From Bubalus kerabau (Eukaryota > Chordata > Mammalia > Artiodactyla > Bovidae): 64,000 nt of DNA. How positions within the stretch are numbered: the stretch's first letter is position 1; every line of letters starts with the position of its first letter. Of the stretch, positions 13,101 through 27,100 are shown piece after piece. The stretch spans positions 51,171,501 to 51,235,500 of the forward strand of contig NC_073628.1 of NCBI RefSeq assembly GCF_029407905.1, given 5' to 3'. The notes beneath the pieces were generated by a model, which saw nothing but the letters and a program-made list of their open reading frames with translations, had not been told where the DNA came from and did not search any database. The translations under genes were made by a program, and so were the position numbers.

Positions 13101-16100
13101 ATTTCAGTGGAACACTGAATGGCTAATTGGAAATTTTATAGGTGGGGACCTTATTTACTTCTGGATTTCATTGGAAAAGGTGGCTTTTCATTGAGGACTG
13201 TCAACTTAGTACCTGTGGTTCTTTTACCTGAGCAATTTACTGTTTAGTTTCTTCAAAGAAAGATCCTCCAGCTTTGATACAAGCTTGGCTGTTGGTGCTG
13301 TGGAGGCAGACCTGAGGGTAGAGGATGTAGACTTTCTTTCAATACCCCTGATTTCCTTATGCCATTCTTTTTCTTCCCTGCACCCTTGCCTCATGCTGTG
13401 CCCGATCCCCCTGATTTCATAGTGTAGCTGTGGCCACATGGCTAAGAGGATAGACTGGAAATCCATCAGGGTCTCTCCACACAGGCTTGAACCCTGTCAG
13501 CTGTGGCGCTGGCGCTTTTCCCCTTAGAAGGTGATCTTTGACACTTCTCCAGTTTGAGAGTCTGTGATAAAATTGATCACAGTGTATAGGATTCCATTTC
13601 TCCGGAGAATAAACCTTTAGTCTTCTCTGGGGATGATGTTGAGAGACAGGAATCTCAAGTGATGGGAGGGCTCTTTTCCAAGTACATGTTTTTAAACCTT
13701 CTACCTGTTTTCAGTTCCCTAATACACACCTTCATTTTGTAATACACCTTGCCTCTTAATTCTCAAGTTTTTCTGGAGTTGCCCCCAATAAATTAGCTTC
13801 TATTTCTGAGTGTCTCCCATTCCTTTGTTTCATAAGTGTTTATTTCAATCATAATTATTTATTTTACTTACAAAAATAAGTACTTTGAAAATCACCCTCA
13901 GGTAGACACCATCCAGCTCAGGAATTGGAATGTAAGAGAACTCCATAAATTCTTCCTTTGTACACTTGATATTAACTCTTCTTTCTCTTCTCCCCAGGGT
14001 AAACACCTGAATTGGTCCCTTATACCACAGATTAGCTGTGACTGTTTTTGAATTTTACATTATGAATACATATTATACCTTACAATATTAATGGTTAGTA
14101 AGTTCTCCAGGCATATTAAAAACTTAGTAAAATTGAAGTAAAACAATGTAAAGGCTGTGTGAAAGTTAAGCAGTTACTTTTTCTTGATACATTGATCAAA
14201 CTTTTAAGAGTTTAGATTTTTACCCTTGTTACTTTCAAGAAGAAACATTAGTTTCTAACATCCAGTAAGTCAGTTTTTTTTCCTCCCAGGTAAACCTGAT
14301 TTTTATCAAGACAGAGACCCCCTAAGGGTCTCAATAAGCCGAGAACAAAGTTTTCTTGGGAGCCCTCTGGACCGTGATCCATTTGGTCATCTTCACCCAG
14401 TTGCTCAGGAGAACATCTGTGGTGATGACTCTAATAAAGCAGGTGAGAGACAAAGGAATCAAAAGTGGAATTACTGTACACAAGAGTATGTGGGCGGAAG
14501 ATAATTATTGTAGCGTTGCTTGTAATGCAAAATAGTAAATAACTTCAGTAAAACTGCAGTTTTGTGAAAGTGTTAAATGAGAGGAGAAAAGTCTGTTCGT
14601 GCATTTGAAAACTGTCTGAAATAAGAATCAACGTGTTGGTACAGGTTAACACTTGTTGGAGATTGGGTTTCACTGTCTATTTCTTGTGTTTACATACTGT
14701 AAAATTTTTTCCCATAAGAAGCCTGTATTCCATATTCAAAAAGTTGAATAAGGAAAGTGAAGTTTATTTAGATAATAAGTAATTTCACATCTGTGGTATT
14801 CTAAATGAGCTGTTTTATGTTTAGTTTTAAATGTTGGAAAGTATTAAAGAACAAATTGCAAAGAAAAAACTTTAAATGACTAAAATCTGCCACTCAAAGA
14901 CAACTGATGTTAATTTTCTTGGTTTTGAATTTATGCATAACAGGCTGTTTTTTATGTGTAATATTGACCCTACAAAGCATAGTTCCAGTACTGCTTCATT
15001 ACTTCTAAAGTATCTTTTTAAAAGTTGCCTTTTTCTAAGCAGATTTCTTCTTATTTTAGCTATCACTTACACTTGGATTACTGTTACCTTAGTTGTATCT
15101 AGTGTTTAATAGAATGAGAAAAGAGCAAGACCTATTTTCTATATGGGAGTTTATAGAGAAATTGACTTCAGCATCTCCTTTTTAAATTGGAGATTGAAAT
15201 AACTACAGATATAACTTCCAATTAATTATAGTTTTTGAAATTTTAAAATAAAACTATTAGCATTTTTTTTAGATTTAGCCAGTGAATACTTAAGGGCTTC
15301 CCTGATAACTCAATTGGTAAAGAATCCACCTGCAATGCAGGAGACCCGGGTTTGATTCCTGGGTCCGGAAGATCCACTGTTCGAGAAGGGATGGGCTACC
15401 CACTCCAGTATTCTTTGCTTCCCTGGTGGCTCAGCTGGTAAAGAGGAGATCTGGGTTGGGAAGATGCCCTGGAAAAGGGAAAGGCTACTCACTGCAGTAT
15501 TCTGGCCTGGAGAATTCCATGGACCATATAGTCCATCAGATCGCAGAGTCGGACATGACTGAGCGACTTTCTCTCACTCAGTGAATACTCGCATTCCTTT
15601 TCATTCTACCTGTCAGTGTCCTCTAGCCAAAGACTACCAGAGAACACACCTCTACATAAGAAAGCTGTGTGCTTTGACTTGCTGCAGTGAGAGAGCATGC
15701 ACACCATGGAGAGCCAAAAGTGAGTTAGTGACAGGGTATCAGAAAGGAGTTACTATAAGACTTGGGCTTTTATTAGGTGATTTTGGGGAGGGTTCAAGGA
15801 AATAGGGCTTTGCTTATTAGTACTGGAAGCAAGTGTGATTCTATTATTGAATACCTACAAAATTCTTATCTAGGAGGTAGGAATAATGGAGTTAGGCTAA
15901 GTAAAGCTGTAATTGGTTAAACAGCAATCACTCATGTCAGCCAGGATAAGGAGATGGTTGTTTTTGTGGTTTGGACAGTATTCTTGGTTTTGTCTATGTT
16001 CAGACATGAGAACTGATGGTCTGATTTTTGTTTTGACCCATCATAGTCACAGAGTGGCCTTCTCCAATATTTGTATTCTGTAACACTGTACCTGTTTACC

Positions 16101-19100
16101 AGGAGAACTCCAAGGCATAGCCAGTAGTGCCAGGTCTGCTCCTGGCTGTCAGAGGCTGCTTGTCTCTTTCTCACAATTATCCTGGAGTGGTATTGTTTCT
16201 ACTTTGGAAGGGAGGGTCTTAGTGTTGTTACTGTCTTTTCCCTCCCTACGCTTGATTCAGGTCATCACCTCACCTTGGTTTCTCAGCTTTTTAGGTGGTA
16301 CTCCCTAGCTTTACACTCTGTACCCTTTGCTTTTGTAGGAAAGCAGGAAATGGTGCTTTGCTTCTCAGGAAAGCAGAAAATGTTGCCTTCCTGTAGCAAT
16401 ATGGGAAGATTACTGTCTTTAAGGCATTGCTTTAATGATGTAACTTCCCCTTTTTAGGAACCTCGCACTGTGTCCCTATTATCAATGAGCTGTTTTCAAA
16501 CCAGTGATACTTCTCTTCCAGTTACTTTTAGGGACCTATCCATTGATTTCTTCAACATCTTAAGTAACTCGACCTTGCTTCTCTCTCTCATTTTTATTTT
16601 TCAATTCGTACACTGCCCAAATGCTACCCTGGGCCACCCACCTCAGGGGGAATCTTTGGTTTGTTTTAGATAATAACAGTTACAGAATTGTGATTCTGAA
16701 ATGAAAAATCCCTAACTTCTCATCTCAAAACTGGCTTTTGAGATGAGCTGCTTAAAAAAAAAAATAATATTAAGTTTCTTACTTTCTTCACTTATATAGA
16801 AGCAACCAAGTAACAGTTTAATGGTTAAATTATGTCACAATATTTTTAATTCAACTAGGAGTAAAAAAATGTATTTAAAAACAAATTATATTTAAATATA
16901 AAATTTTCTGTAGTTTTACTTAATTATCCATAATATAGATATCATTTTATGAATATCTGTCTACACACATATATAGATACATATGTGCCTGCAATATGTG
17001 ACCTCTTAGAAAACATTTCTTACATAAACACTTAAGAAACATTTAATTAGCATTATCTCTTAATATCATGGTGATAATGAGATGAAAATTTTATTTTATA
17101 TTTGGTGGAACAGTTTTAATTTTATTCTGTTTCAGAGCCACAGATGACATATTCTTTGGCCAGCTTTCTCACAAATGTTGGCCATTGAAAGTAAGAAAAA
17201 AACTAACTCAGAATACCCAAATTACTAATAGTGAGATAGTATAATTTGTATGTGTTTTTAGTATGTCAAATGTAATTAGGAATGATAATTCATAGTAAAA
17301 GCAGTACATGCTCCTGTGATTTTAGACAGCACTGCAAGTTATAAAGAAGTCAAATTTCTCCTTGTCCTACCACTGGTTGCACTTTCTTTATTATGTACAT
17401 TTTTCTCAACTTTGAGATCACACTGTATTTATGATTGAATATTCTTGCTTCTTCACTTAAAATGATGATAGAAGCATTTCCAGTCACACTGGCTCTTTTC
17501 TAAAGGGTTTTTATTCATAGAATAATAATGACAACCACAGTTTTCCATGAAAAAGTATAATGTGCTAACTATAAATATTATTAATGAATAATAACATGAA
17601 TTGTTTTTTCTTCTTAGTCAAAAAAAGAAAATTGTAGGAAAGCAGGAAATTATGCCCTCTGGTGCTAAGAATTTGATTTGTCATAATCCAGTCCTTCCTC
17701 CTCCCTCCCCCTTTTAGTCAAAGTCAAGGAGGCTGTGGTTGAGAATTACGCAGTATTAAGTTATGCTGTGGAGAGAGAAGGTCATATGTACCTGGATCCA
17801 AATGTGAAGTTAGATGTTAAGGTTAGTAATGTCTTGATGTGCCCTGCATCATTAGAGCTGCTTGGCTTCATCTGTGTTCTCTGAGATCTGCTCTTACTGA
17901 AGTGGATCAGTGATGAAAGTAGCCAAATCTGAGCATCAGAAGACCACCCAGTGTATCTGATGCGTGATCTGTGTAGTTCTGAGAAGCAAAAGAATAATTT
18001 AAAATAAGGGGTATGAAGGGGTGGGGGTGTGTGTGTGTGTGTGTGTATAGGTGACTGGATAATTAAGGGGCTTATTGGTGGGTAAGTGAGAGTTGGTTGT
18101 GGGTGTGCTTGTATGAAAGGCTGATCAGTTCTGAGCAATGATGAAAAGATTTTACTGCAGAACTTTATATAACTATGAAGGTTTCTACACTTGATCTGAG
18201 CTCAGAATTAATAACTGCTACTGTTGGCAATTTGGGTGTTTTCTAGCTATTTCTTCCTACACAGTGGCCTAATGTTCTCCTTCATTTTTAGGCTGAAACA
18301 CAAGAAATTTATCATGAGCCACTATCTTCAATAACTGTTTCCACTGGGAGTTTTTTAAGTTACGAAAACATAGATTTAAGCCTTACAGAGCCAGGTACGA
18401 GTATCAAAACATTTATAAACAAATTGAAAGTCAAGCACCAGTACAGTGATGAGAGCTAACCTTGTTTTTCAGAATGTGCTGAGAGGGATTGTTCTTTAAA
18501 TCTCAAAAGTAAAGTAATCATGTCTTTACAATATTGGACAGTATGATCTTCTGAACATGTTTGGAAGTCACAGTGATGCTCTATCAATCTCCATAGCACA
18601 TTGAGCAGGGTCTGCTAATATCAGTGGGAACGACCAAGCACGTTTCTTGGTTGTGCTGATTCTTTATCAATGTATGTTGCTATGTCTGTCTGCTAAAATC
18701 TGTCTCAAAGGAAGTACCCAGCCATTAAGTATTTTCATTAAACCCCATTTTCAGAGTCATTCCCAGAGCATGTGGACTATAGGGAACAAGAACCTCCTGC
18801 TGGTAAAGAAGAGGAAACAAATGTTTTAAGTTCTAGAGTTCCTTCAACACAAGATATTTATCAAAGACAGGACTCTCAGGACATCCATAAACCTCTTTTA
18901 TGTGCAGTGGAAACATTGACATCTGGTCAGACACACATTCAACAGATGCGAGACAAGTACATTAATGAAACAAATTTGATGACTGAAAAAACAGACTTTC
19001 GGGGTAAGTTTTATTTAAAAGTAAGACTTTTTTAATAAATACGTCTATGTAAACTAAGTGTTCATTTTTAACCTATGATCCTTTTTAGTTAGAAGTAGTG

Positions 19101-21070
19101 ATTGTTTGAGCTTTGTGTTTTGATGGCTTGCTGTAGCAATTGTAACATGGAAAACACTGAGGAGGGCACTTAGTGAAAGGAGCTCTGGAATCAGACTGAA
19201 GACCATGTAGAAGAGATGAGCAGGTCTTCCTTTACCTTTGCAAAGTTACCTATAGCAACAGAGGCAGTACTGTCTGTATTGAGCACATAAACTTAAGTCA
19301 TACAGACCCTATGACTGTTTCCTGAGACCACAGGCAGCTTACTCTTCATCTTCTATAGAAGAGGTGTTGGAAATAATACACATAAAGTGAAATAATACAC
19401 ATGAAGTACAGTGTCTGGCCCATGGTAGCACTCAGTATAGTGAGCTTTTCTTAAGTAATTGATCCCCAAATGACCTGAGAGTAACAAAGCTTATTGTAGC
19501 AAAGCAGTGACCCTAATGGCATCTTATTCCTAATTAACCCCATAAAGACTATCAGGCTAGTAGAAATGGAAACTTAAATTTGTCAAAGGGTTTGGAAACC
19601 CCCCCACCCCCCACTTTTGCATAAGAAATAATGATAGGGCTTAATTTGAAAGCATCTGCTGGTAATGAGAGGAATGGAAGTAATTTTGTTGAGTTGCAGT
19701 TACCTTAAAATAACCTTTATGAATATGTTCTTAGTACTACTTTTCTAGGCTTTACTTTTAAGATAAATGTCTTTTTTTTTTTTTCCTTAAAATTCCAGCA
19801 GTTGACTTTGACTTTCCAGAATTGGAGCACAGTTTTCCAAATTTGCATCATCAGCTATTTAAACCCTTAGAACCACATCCAGATTTTGATTTGTTATCAT
19901 GTTTCTCTGGGATTTCTCAAGACAGTAAAGACTTTAACCAGGTAAAGTAGATGCTTCTTTGCAGTCTGTCTTTTCTTCTGTTAGAACAGAAGAATGATTC
20001 TTAGCCTTGGCTGCCAACTAAAATCATCTGGTGAGCTTTTAGCTACCAATGCCCAGGTTGTGGTAGTGGTGGTTTGGTCGCTAAGTCATGTCTGACTCTT
20101 GCGACCCAGTGGACTGTAGCCTGCCAGGCCCAGACTGTACCTCTGACCAATTAAATCAGAAAATCTAGGAATAGTCAGATAAAATGGTTACAATGTGGAA
20201 CCAAAATTGAAAATAGATGCATTAGAATTTGGTCCCAACAGCTTTATTTCTAGCTATTTTTTATGGGTCACTCCATAAAAACTTGAGAACATTTTTATCC
20301 TTAGTTTTCAGGGTTTTGGGGTGGGGGTTACTTTGATGGAATTTAATCTTAAATAGTCAGGTAAATAGAATGTTGCAAAATTTTGAAAGTCTCCTCCTAC
20401 AGAGTAAAGGAACTAAGATTCAAACCTGGGTGTTTCTGTTTCCAGGCAGGTCTGCATAGTTCCTGCTTATCAGAAAATGATTTAGTCATGTTCTGAACTG
20501 TGTCTTGTTAGTTAATACAGTTTGTTTTCTAAATAAAGTCTCTTTCATATTTCCTAAAGTGAAAGAATTGGGTTTGAATAAGCAAGTTGTTAATGTGATG
20601 GTAAAGTGGTAATTACGGAAGCGCAATAGCAAAGAAACATGAGGATTTGTTGACGCAACTGGTAACACAGCCTTTCCCTGTTTCCCGTCAGAGGTCAGGT
20701 TCTTCCTGTGAAAGCCTCCGTGCTACTCCATCCCCCAAAAGTATGGCTTCTTTTACAGCACTGAGGAGGGCCAGCCTGCATTCTTCTAACACCAGTCTGA
20801 ACCAGCAACCTGACCCTAACTTGGCTTGTGAAGCAGCTCAGAGTTTTGCTGTAGAAGATATTGAGGGTATGCAGAAGTTCGGAAAAGTTAAATAAAGCTC
20901 AATAGTTTCTCATGGTTGTTTATATCATTTTTCCTTGGAAATTGCACCTAGTAGCTCTTAGTTTGTCTCCACTCATACCCTTATTCCTTTTGAGGGTAGT
21001 AAGTGCTGCCTCTTGTTCAGCTTCCTTACCTCAGCTCTTAAAGTATCCTTCTAAAATTTTTTATACAAAT

Positions 21071-21112
<42 letters not shown>

Positions 21113-24100
21113 CACATCACAACATACCCATCTGTGAGACATGAATGTTTTAGTCTTTAAAAGTCAGTATTCAGTTATGGGGGAAAAGTCCTCATTGCCT
21201 CTAATAGCTGTATTTCCTTTATTAAATATTATAGGAGAAAATACACAGTGTGTGCAGTAATTATTTAAAATCACTGTGACCGTCCTTTAGCTTCCTATTC
21301 TTGTTTGTGTACATCAGTTTTTGTTCCTGAACTTTATAAGTAACCTGGCTTTATTTATAATTTTCTCAGAAATTGTTAGAGACTATATCCAAGTTTTACA
21401 ACACCTAATTATGATCAACTGATCTCTTACAGGGTCTGAACAATCTTTTCGACAACTTCGACCAGAATATTCTTCACAGGAAGGGAGCCAGCATGCCGAT
21501 CTACCAAGCATTTTTAGCATTGAAGCGAGAGCTTCTTCCCAAGATGTGGAAAATCAGAACTGTTCCTCTGAACAAAATGAACTATTACAAAACAAGCAAA
21601 AAAGTGTTCATTTCCAGCTCTCAGTAGGAAATTTGCAAAGTTCAGTCTTCAGTTCATCTGGTGAGGCTAATGTATTTCATCAGTTAAATCTACAGCATGG
21701 CACTACATGTGGTTCTACCTCTAGTGAGTGGTCAATAAAAGACCAACCAGAAGGCAGAAAAGAAAGACTGGGTTTTGAAAAACTATCAGAAAGACTTGAT
21801 ACAGTGTTACAAGGTCAAGGACTCACTGATGATAAAAAAGAAACCTGTGATTTAAATCCACACATAGAGGAAATTGACTCTCATTTATGTGTAAGGACAG
21901 TAGAGATGGGAACTTCAATTCAGATACCATATTCACTCACTGTTCAGAATGAAAAATGTCTTCAGGACTCAACTATGGCAGGAATTCCAACAATAGTAGG
22001 AAACGCATCTCAACTTGCACAATCAGAGCTCTTTGTAAATTCTGGATCGTTTTCATTACAGAGATCTATTCCAGTCTGGGTAAGTGAAATCTGTGCTGTA
22101 TACTTAAATTCATTTTCAGGAAAGACTTTGAAAACAAGATTGCAGGACATGCAACAAAGCTACTTGTTCACGTTCCTATCTGAGACAGTCTCATAATCAT
22201 TGGAAATCTCCAATAAAATGCAGAAATGACAAATTTTTTAACTTGACCTCCCTCTGAATTTTACATATCTTTCTTTCCAATTTACATTTCTCATCTCCAG
22301 CTTACCTGAAAAATGGTAGCTAAGCCTATGCTTCAGCAGTCACCTGAACATAGCTTTTACCTTCTAGTACTGTTTGTCCTGCCACAGGTAAGCAGAAAAT
22401 AAGATGTTTTGGTCACCTTTTGGATTTTCTTGTATTCTTGTTAAGTATTTAAAGGTTGTTCCCTTACAAAGGGTGCTCTAGCAGCAGTGACATTTGGCTG
22501 CAGCCCAGTAGCCAGCCACTGCTCCATTTAGATAGAATGCAGACTCTGATGCTGTACAGCCCCTACTCAGTCTGGCCGCCTAGTCTTGTAAGCATTTTAC
22601 AATGCACAGAGTAGATCTTCTCTGGTGTCCATAGTTGAACAACCTGTTCTTCCTCCATAACGTACATTAATTTTTTCCCTTCTGAATGTGGTTTCCCTTT
22701 TGTTACACAGGAAACAGAATCTGGCCATGGTATAATGGAAGAACCAGAACTTACATTGACAAGCACCAGTGATATCAGTATTGCTGAAATGGATTTTGCA
22801 AACTTAACCCTAGAAGAAAAGAGAGAAAATGAGGCAAAGAGCTGTTTTCAGGTAAATTTCACAGCTCTCATTAATAAACCTCAATTATATAGCAACTCAT
22901 TGTTGAAATTTAGGGGCTAAGGGTATTTTTACTCTGCTTTGTACATGGCATTTCTTCTTAAAGTATCACTGTATGAATGTGCTCACAGTAGAAAACTGAC
23001 AGTGGGTAAGCTGATAGGGCTACTGCTGCTGGTGCTTAGTCCTTCAGTCATGTCTGCCTCTGAGTGACTCCCACCAGGCTCCTCTGTCCTTGAGGACAAA
23101 CTCTTCTGTCCAGACAAGAATACTGGAGTGGGTAGCCTATCCCATCTCCATGTAAACTTCCTAACCCAGGAATCGAACCAGGGTCCCCTGCATTGCAGGC
23201 AGATTCTTCACCAACTGAGCTATCAGGGAAGCATGATTACATGGTACAAAACAGTGCTAACAAAGTGCTATTCAGTTTAGTCACTCAGTCATTTCTGACT
23301 TTGTGACCCCATGGACTGCAGCATGCCAGGCTTCCTTGTCCATCACCAACTCCTGGAGCTTGCTCAAACTCATGCCCATTGAGTTGGTGATGCCATAAAA
23401 CCAACTTGTCCTCAGTTGTCCCCTTCTCCAGCCTTCAGTCTTTCCCAGCATCAGTCTTTTCCAGCGAGTCTGTTCTTTGCATCAGGTGGCCAAAGTAGTG
23501 GAGCTTCAGCATCAGTCCTTCCAATGAATATTCAGGACTGATTTCCTTTAGGATGGATTGGTTGGATCTCCTTGCAGTCCAAGGGACTCTCAAGACTCTT
23601 CTCCAACACCACAGTTCAAAAGCATCAATTCTTCAGCTTTCTTTATAGTCCAACTCTCACATCCATACATTAATGGAAAAAACCATAGCTTTGAATAGAC
23701 AGGCCTTTGTTGGCAAAATAATGTCTCTGCTTTTAATATGCTGTCTATATTGGTCAAAGCTTTTCTTCCAAGGAGCAAGTGTCTTTTAATTTCATGGCTG
23801 CAGTCACCATCCACAGGGATTTTGGAGCCCAAGAAAATAGTCTGTTTACATTGTTTCCCCATCTATTTCCCATCAAGTGATAGGACTGGATGCCATGATC
23901 TTTGTTTTTTGAATATTAAGTTTTAAAACAGCCTTTTCACTCCCCTCTTTCACCTTCATCAAGAAGCTCTTCATATTTTCTTCACTTTCTGCCATAAGGG
24001 TGGTGTCATCTGCACATCTGAAATTACTGATATTTCTCCCGGCAATCCTTGATTCCAGCTTGTGCTTCATCCAGCATGGCATTTCACATGATGTACTCTG

Positions 24101-27100
24101 CATGTAAGTTAAACAAGCAGGGTGACAATATACAGCCTTGATGTACTCCTTTCCCAATTTGGAACCAGTCCATTGTTCCATGTCCAGTTCTAACTTGATT
24201 CTCAGGAGGCAGATTAGGTGGTGTGTTATTCCCATCTCTCGAAGAATTTTACACAGGTTTGTTGTGATCCACACAAAGGCTTTGGCATAGTCAATAAAGC
24301 AGAAATTTTTCTGGAACTCTGATTTTTCTATGATCCAATGAAGTGAAGTTGCTCAGTCGTGTCCGATTCTTTGCGACTCCATGAACTGTAGCCTGTCAGG
24401 CTTCTCTGTCCATGGGATTTTCCAGGCAAGAATACTGGAGTGGGTTGTCATTTCCTTCTCCAGTGGATGTTGGCAATTAGACCTTTGGCTCCTCTGCCTT
24501 TTCTAAATCCAGCTTAAACGTGGAAGTTCTCTGTTCATGTACTGTTGAAGCCTTGCTTGGAGAATTTTGAGCATTACTTTGCTAGCATGAGATGAGTGCA
24601 TTTGTGCTGTAGTTTGAACATTCTTTGGCATTGCCTTTCTTTGGAATTGGCATGAAAATTGACCGTTTCCAGTCCTGTGTCCACTGCTGAGTTTCCCAAA
24701 TTTGCTGGTGTATTGAGTGCAGCACTTTAACAGCATCATCTTTTAGGATTTGAAATAGCTCAACCTGGAATTCCATCACCTCTACTAGCTTTGTTTGTGA
24801 TGCTTCCTATGGCCCACTTGACTTTGCACTCCAGGATGGTTGGCTGTAGGTGAGTGATCACACTATCATGGTTATCTGGATCATGATCTATTTCATAGTT
24901 ATTTTATGTATCCTTGCCACCTTTTCTTAGTATCTTCTGCTTCTGTTAGGTCCATACTGTTTCTGTCCTCTATTGTCCCTATCTTTGCATGAAATGTTCC
25001 CTTGGTATCTCTTAATTTTCTTGAAGAGATCTCTAGTCTTTTCCATTCTATTGGTTTCATCTGTTTCTTTGATCTGTTAGGAAGGCTTTCTCTCTCCTTG
25101 CTAGTCTTTGGAACTCTGCATTCAGATGAGTATATTTTTCCTTTTCTCCTTTGCCTTTCTCTTTTCTTCTTAGCTATCTCTGTGAGGCCCCCTCCGACAG
25201 CCATTTTGCTTTTTTTGCATTTTTTGGGGGGATGGTCTTGATCACTTGATGGTCCTATAGTTTTTTAGGCACTCGATCAGATCTAATCCCTTGAATCTAT
25301 TTGTCACTTCTGCTGTATAATTGTTAAGGGATTTTATTTAGTGGTTTCTGGTTATTTTTCATACTTCCTTTAAGTCTGAATTTGGCAATAAGGAGTTCAT
25401 GATCTGAGCCATAGTCAGCTCCTGTCTTTGTTTTTGCTGACTGTATAGAGCTGCTCCATCTTTGGCTGCAAAGAATATAATCAGTCTGATTTTGGTATTG
25501 ACCATCTGGCGATCTCCATGTGTAGAGTCATCTCCTGTGTAGGGTCAGGGTTGGAAAAGTGTGTTTGCTGTGTGGTGGTGGTGGTGGTGTAGTTACTAAG
25601 AAAGAAAGTGAAGTCGCTCATTCGTGTCCGACTCTTTGCGACCCCATGGACTGTAGCCTACCAGGCTCCTCCATCCATGGGATTCTCCAGGCAAGAATAC
25701 TGGAGTGGGTTGCCATTTCCTTCTCCAGGGGGGTCTTCCCGACCCAGGGATCGAACCCAGGTCTCCTGCATTGGAGGCAGACACTTTAACTTCTGAGCCA
25801 CCAGAGAAGCCAGAGGTTAGTTATACTAAGACATGACTTAGTTACTAAGTCGTGTCCAACTCTGGTGACCCCATAGTCTGCCAGGCTCCTCTATCCATGG
25901 GATTCTCCAGTCAAGAACTGGAATGGGTGGCATTTCCTTCTCCAGGGGATCTTCCCAACCCAGGAATTGAACCCAGGTCTCCTGCACTGCAGGAGCTGAG
26001 GGAAGTTTCCTGTGTACTCACAAAACTTTGCCCTACTTCATTTGGTATTCCAAAATGAAACTTGCCCATTACTCCACGTATCTCTTGACTTCCTACTTTT
26101 GCATTCCAGTCCCTTATGATGAAAAGGACATCTTTTATGGGTATTAGTTCTAGAAGGTCTTGTAAGTCATAGAACCGTTCAACTTCAGCGTCTTTAGCAT
26201 TGCTGTTTGGGGCATAGACTTGGATTACTGTGATAGTCAATGGTTTGCCTTTGGAAACAAGTAGAGATCACTGTCGTTTGAAACTGCACCCAAATACTGC
26301 ATTTTGGACTCCTGTTGACTATGAGGGCTTCTTCTAAGCTATATAATGGTCATCTAAGTTAAATTCGCCCATTCCAGTCCATTTTAATCCATTTAGATTC
26401 CTAAAATGTTGATGTTCACTCCTGCTATCTCCTGTTTGACCACTTTCAATTTATCTTGATTCATGGACCTAACATTCCAGGTTCCTCTGCAGTATTGTTC
26501 TTTACCGCATTGGACCATCACCAGCCACATCCTCCAACTGGGAATTGTTTTCACTTTGGCTCCATCTCTTTTGGTGACCTGAGGAGTTCCATCTTTCAGT
26601 GTTATATTGTCTTTTCATACTGTTTATGGGGTTCTCAAAGCTTCTCCAGTGGACGTTTCCTCAGAACTCTCCACCATGACCTGTCCATTGAGGTCATGTC
26701 TGAGGAAAACTGTCCAGTTTCATTGAGCTTTTCATTCTCACAAGGCTGTGGTCCATGTGAGTTAGTGGCTAAATTAAGTTTTCCTTTACATTTTTCAGTT
26801 CTTGCTTGACTCATCCTTTCAATTCTTGAAGGTCGTCTGCTGTGGTTAACTCTGAATAACTTTAGGACTGAATTTTCTAGAAAGGCAGTTCCAAAAGAAC
26901 TAGGGTAAAGTCTGTAAAAGTCTTCTCTGAAGTGGTAAAGTATTTTATGACTTTCTTGCCATTAGGTGAGTGAATTTCTGCCTCTTCTGTCAGAAACAGA
27001 AAACTCAGATTATCCAGCCATGTCAGAACATCCACTGGAGAGAGCAACTGTGTGTGGAGGTATGTGCATCAGATTGGTGAACCCACACCCATTCACGAAA

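Larger units (their letters stand above)
23270..26850 (-). mobile_element. BovB (RTE) LINE, near full length, minus, with three nested SINEs
   Basis: A minus-strand BovB filling most of a 4.1-kb CEP295 intron. Reading the minus strand from right to left there is: a 5' region (about 26,850-26,250), endonuclease remnants (VYAPNSN and DWNAKVGSQEIRG at about 26,210-26,060), reverse transcriptase remnants (QICWxTQQWTQDWKRS-like near 24,680, then FRCADDTTLMAESEENMKS near 24,030-23,960), and the 3' region with KIPVDGDCSHEIKRHLLLGR near 23,810. Stops and frameshifts break the frame in many places. SINEs sit inside at 24341-24466, 25599-25811 and 25826-25994. Confidence 0.92.

Noticed and set aside
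25911..26240. Minus-strand open frame with an endonuclease-like VYAPNSN motif
   Set aside because: Part of the BovB endonuclease, continuous with the surrounding BovB element.
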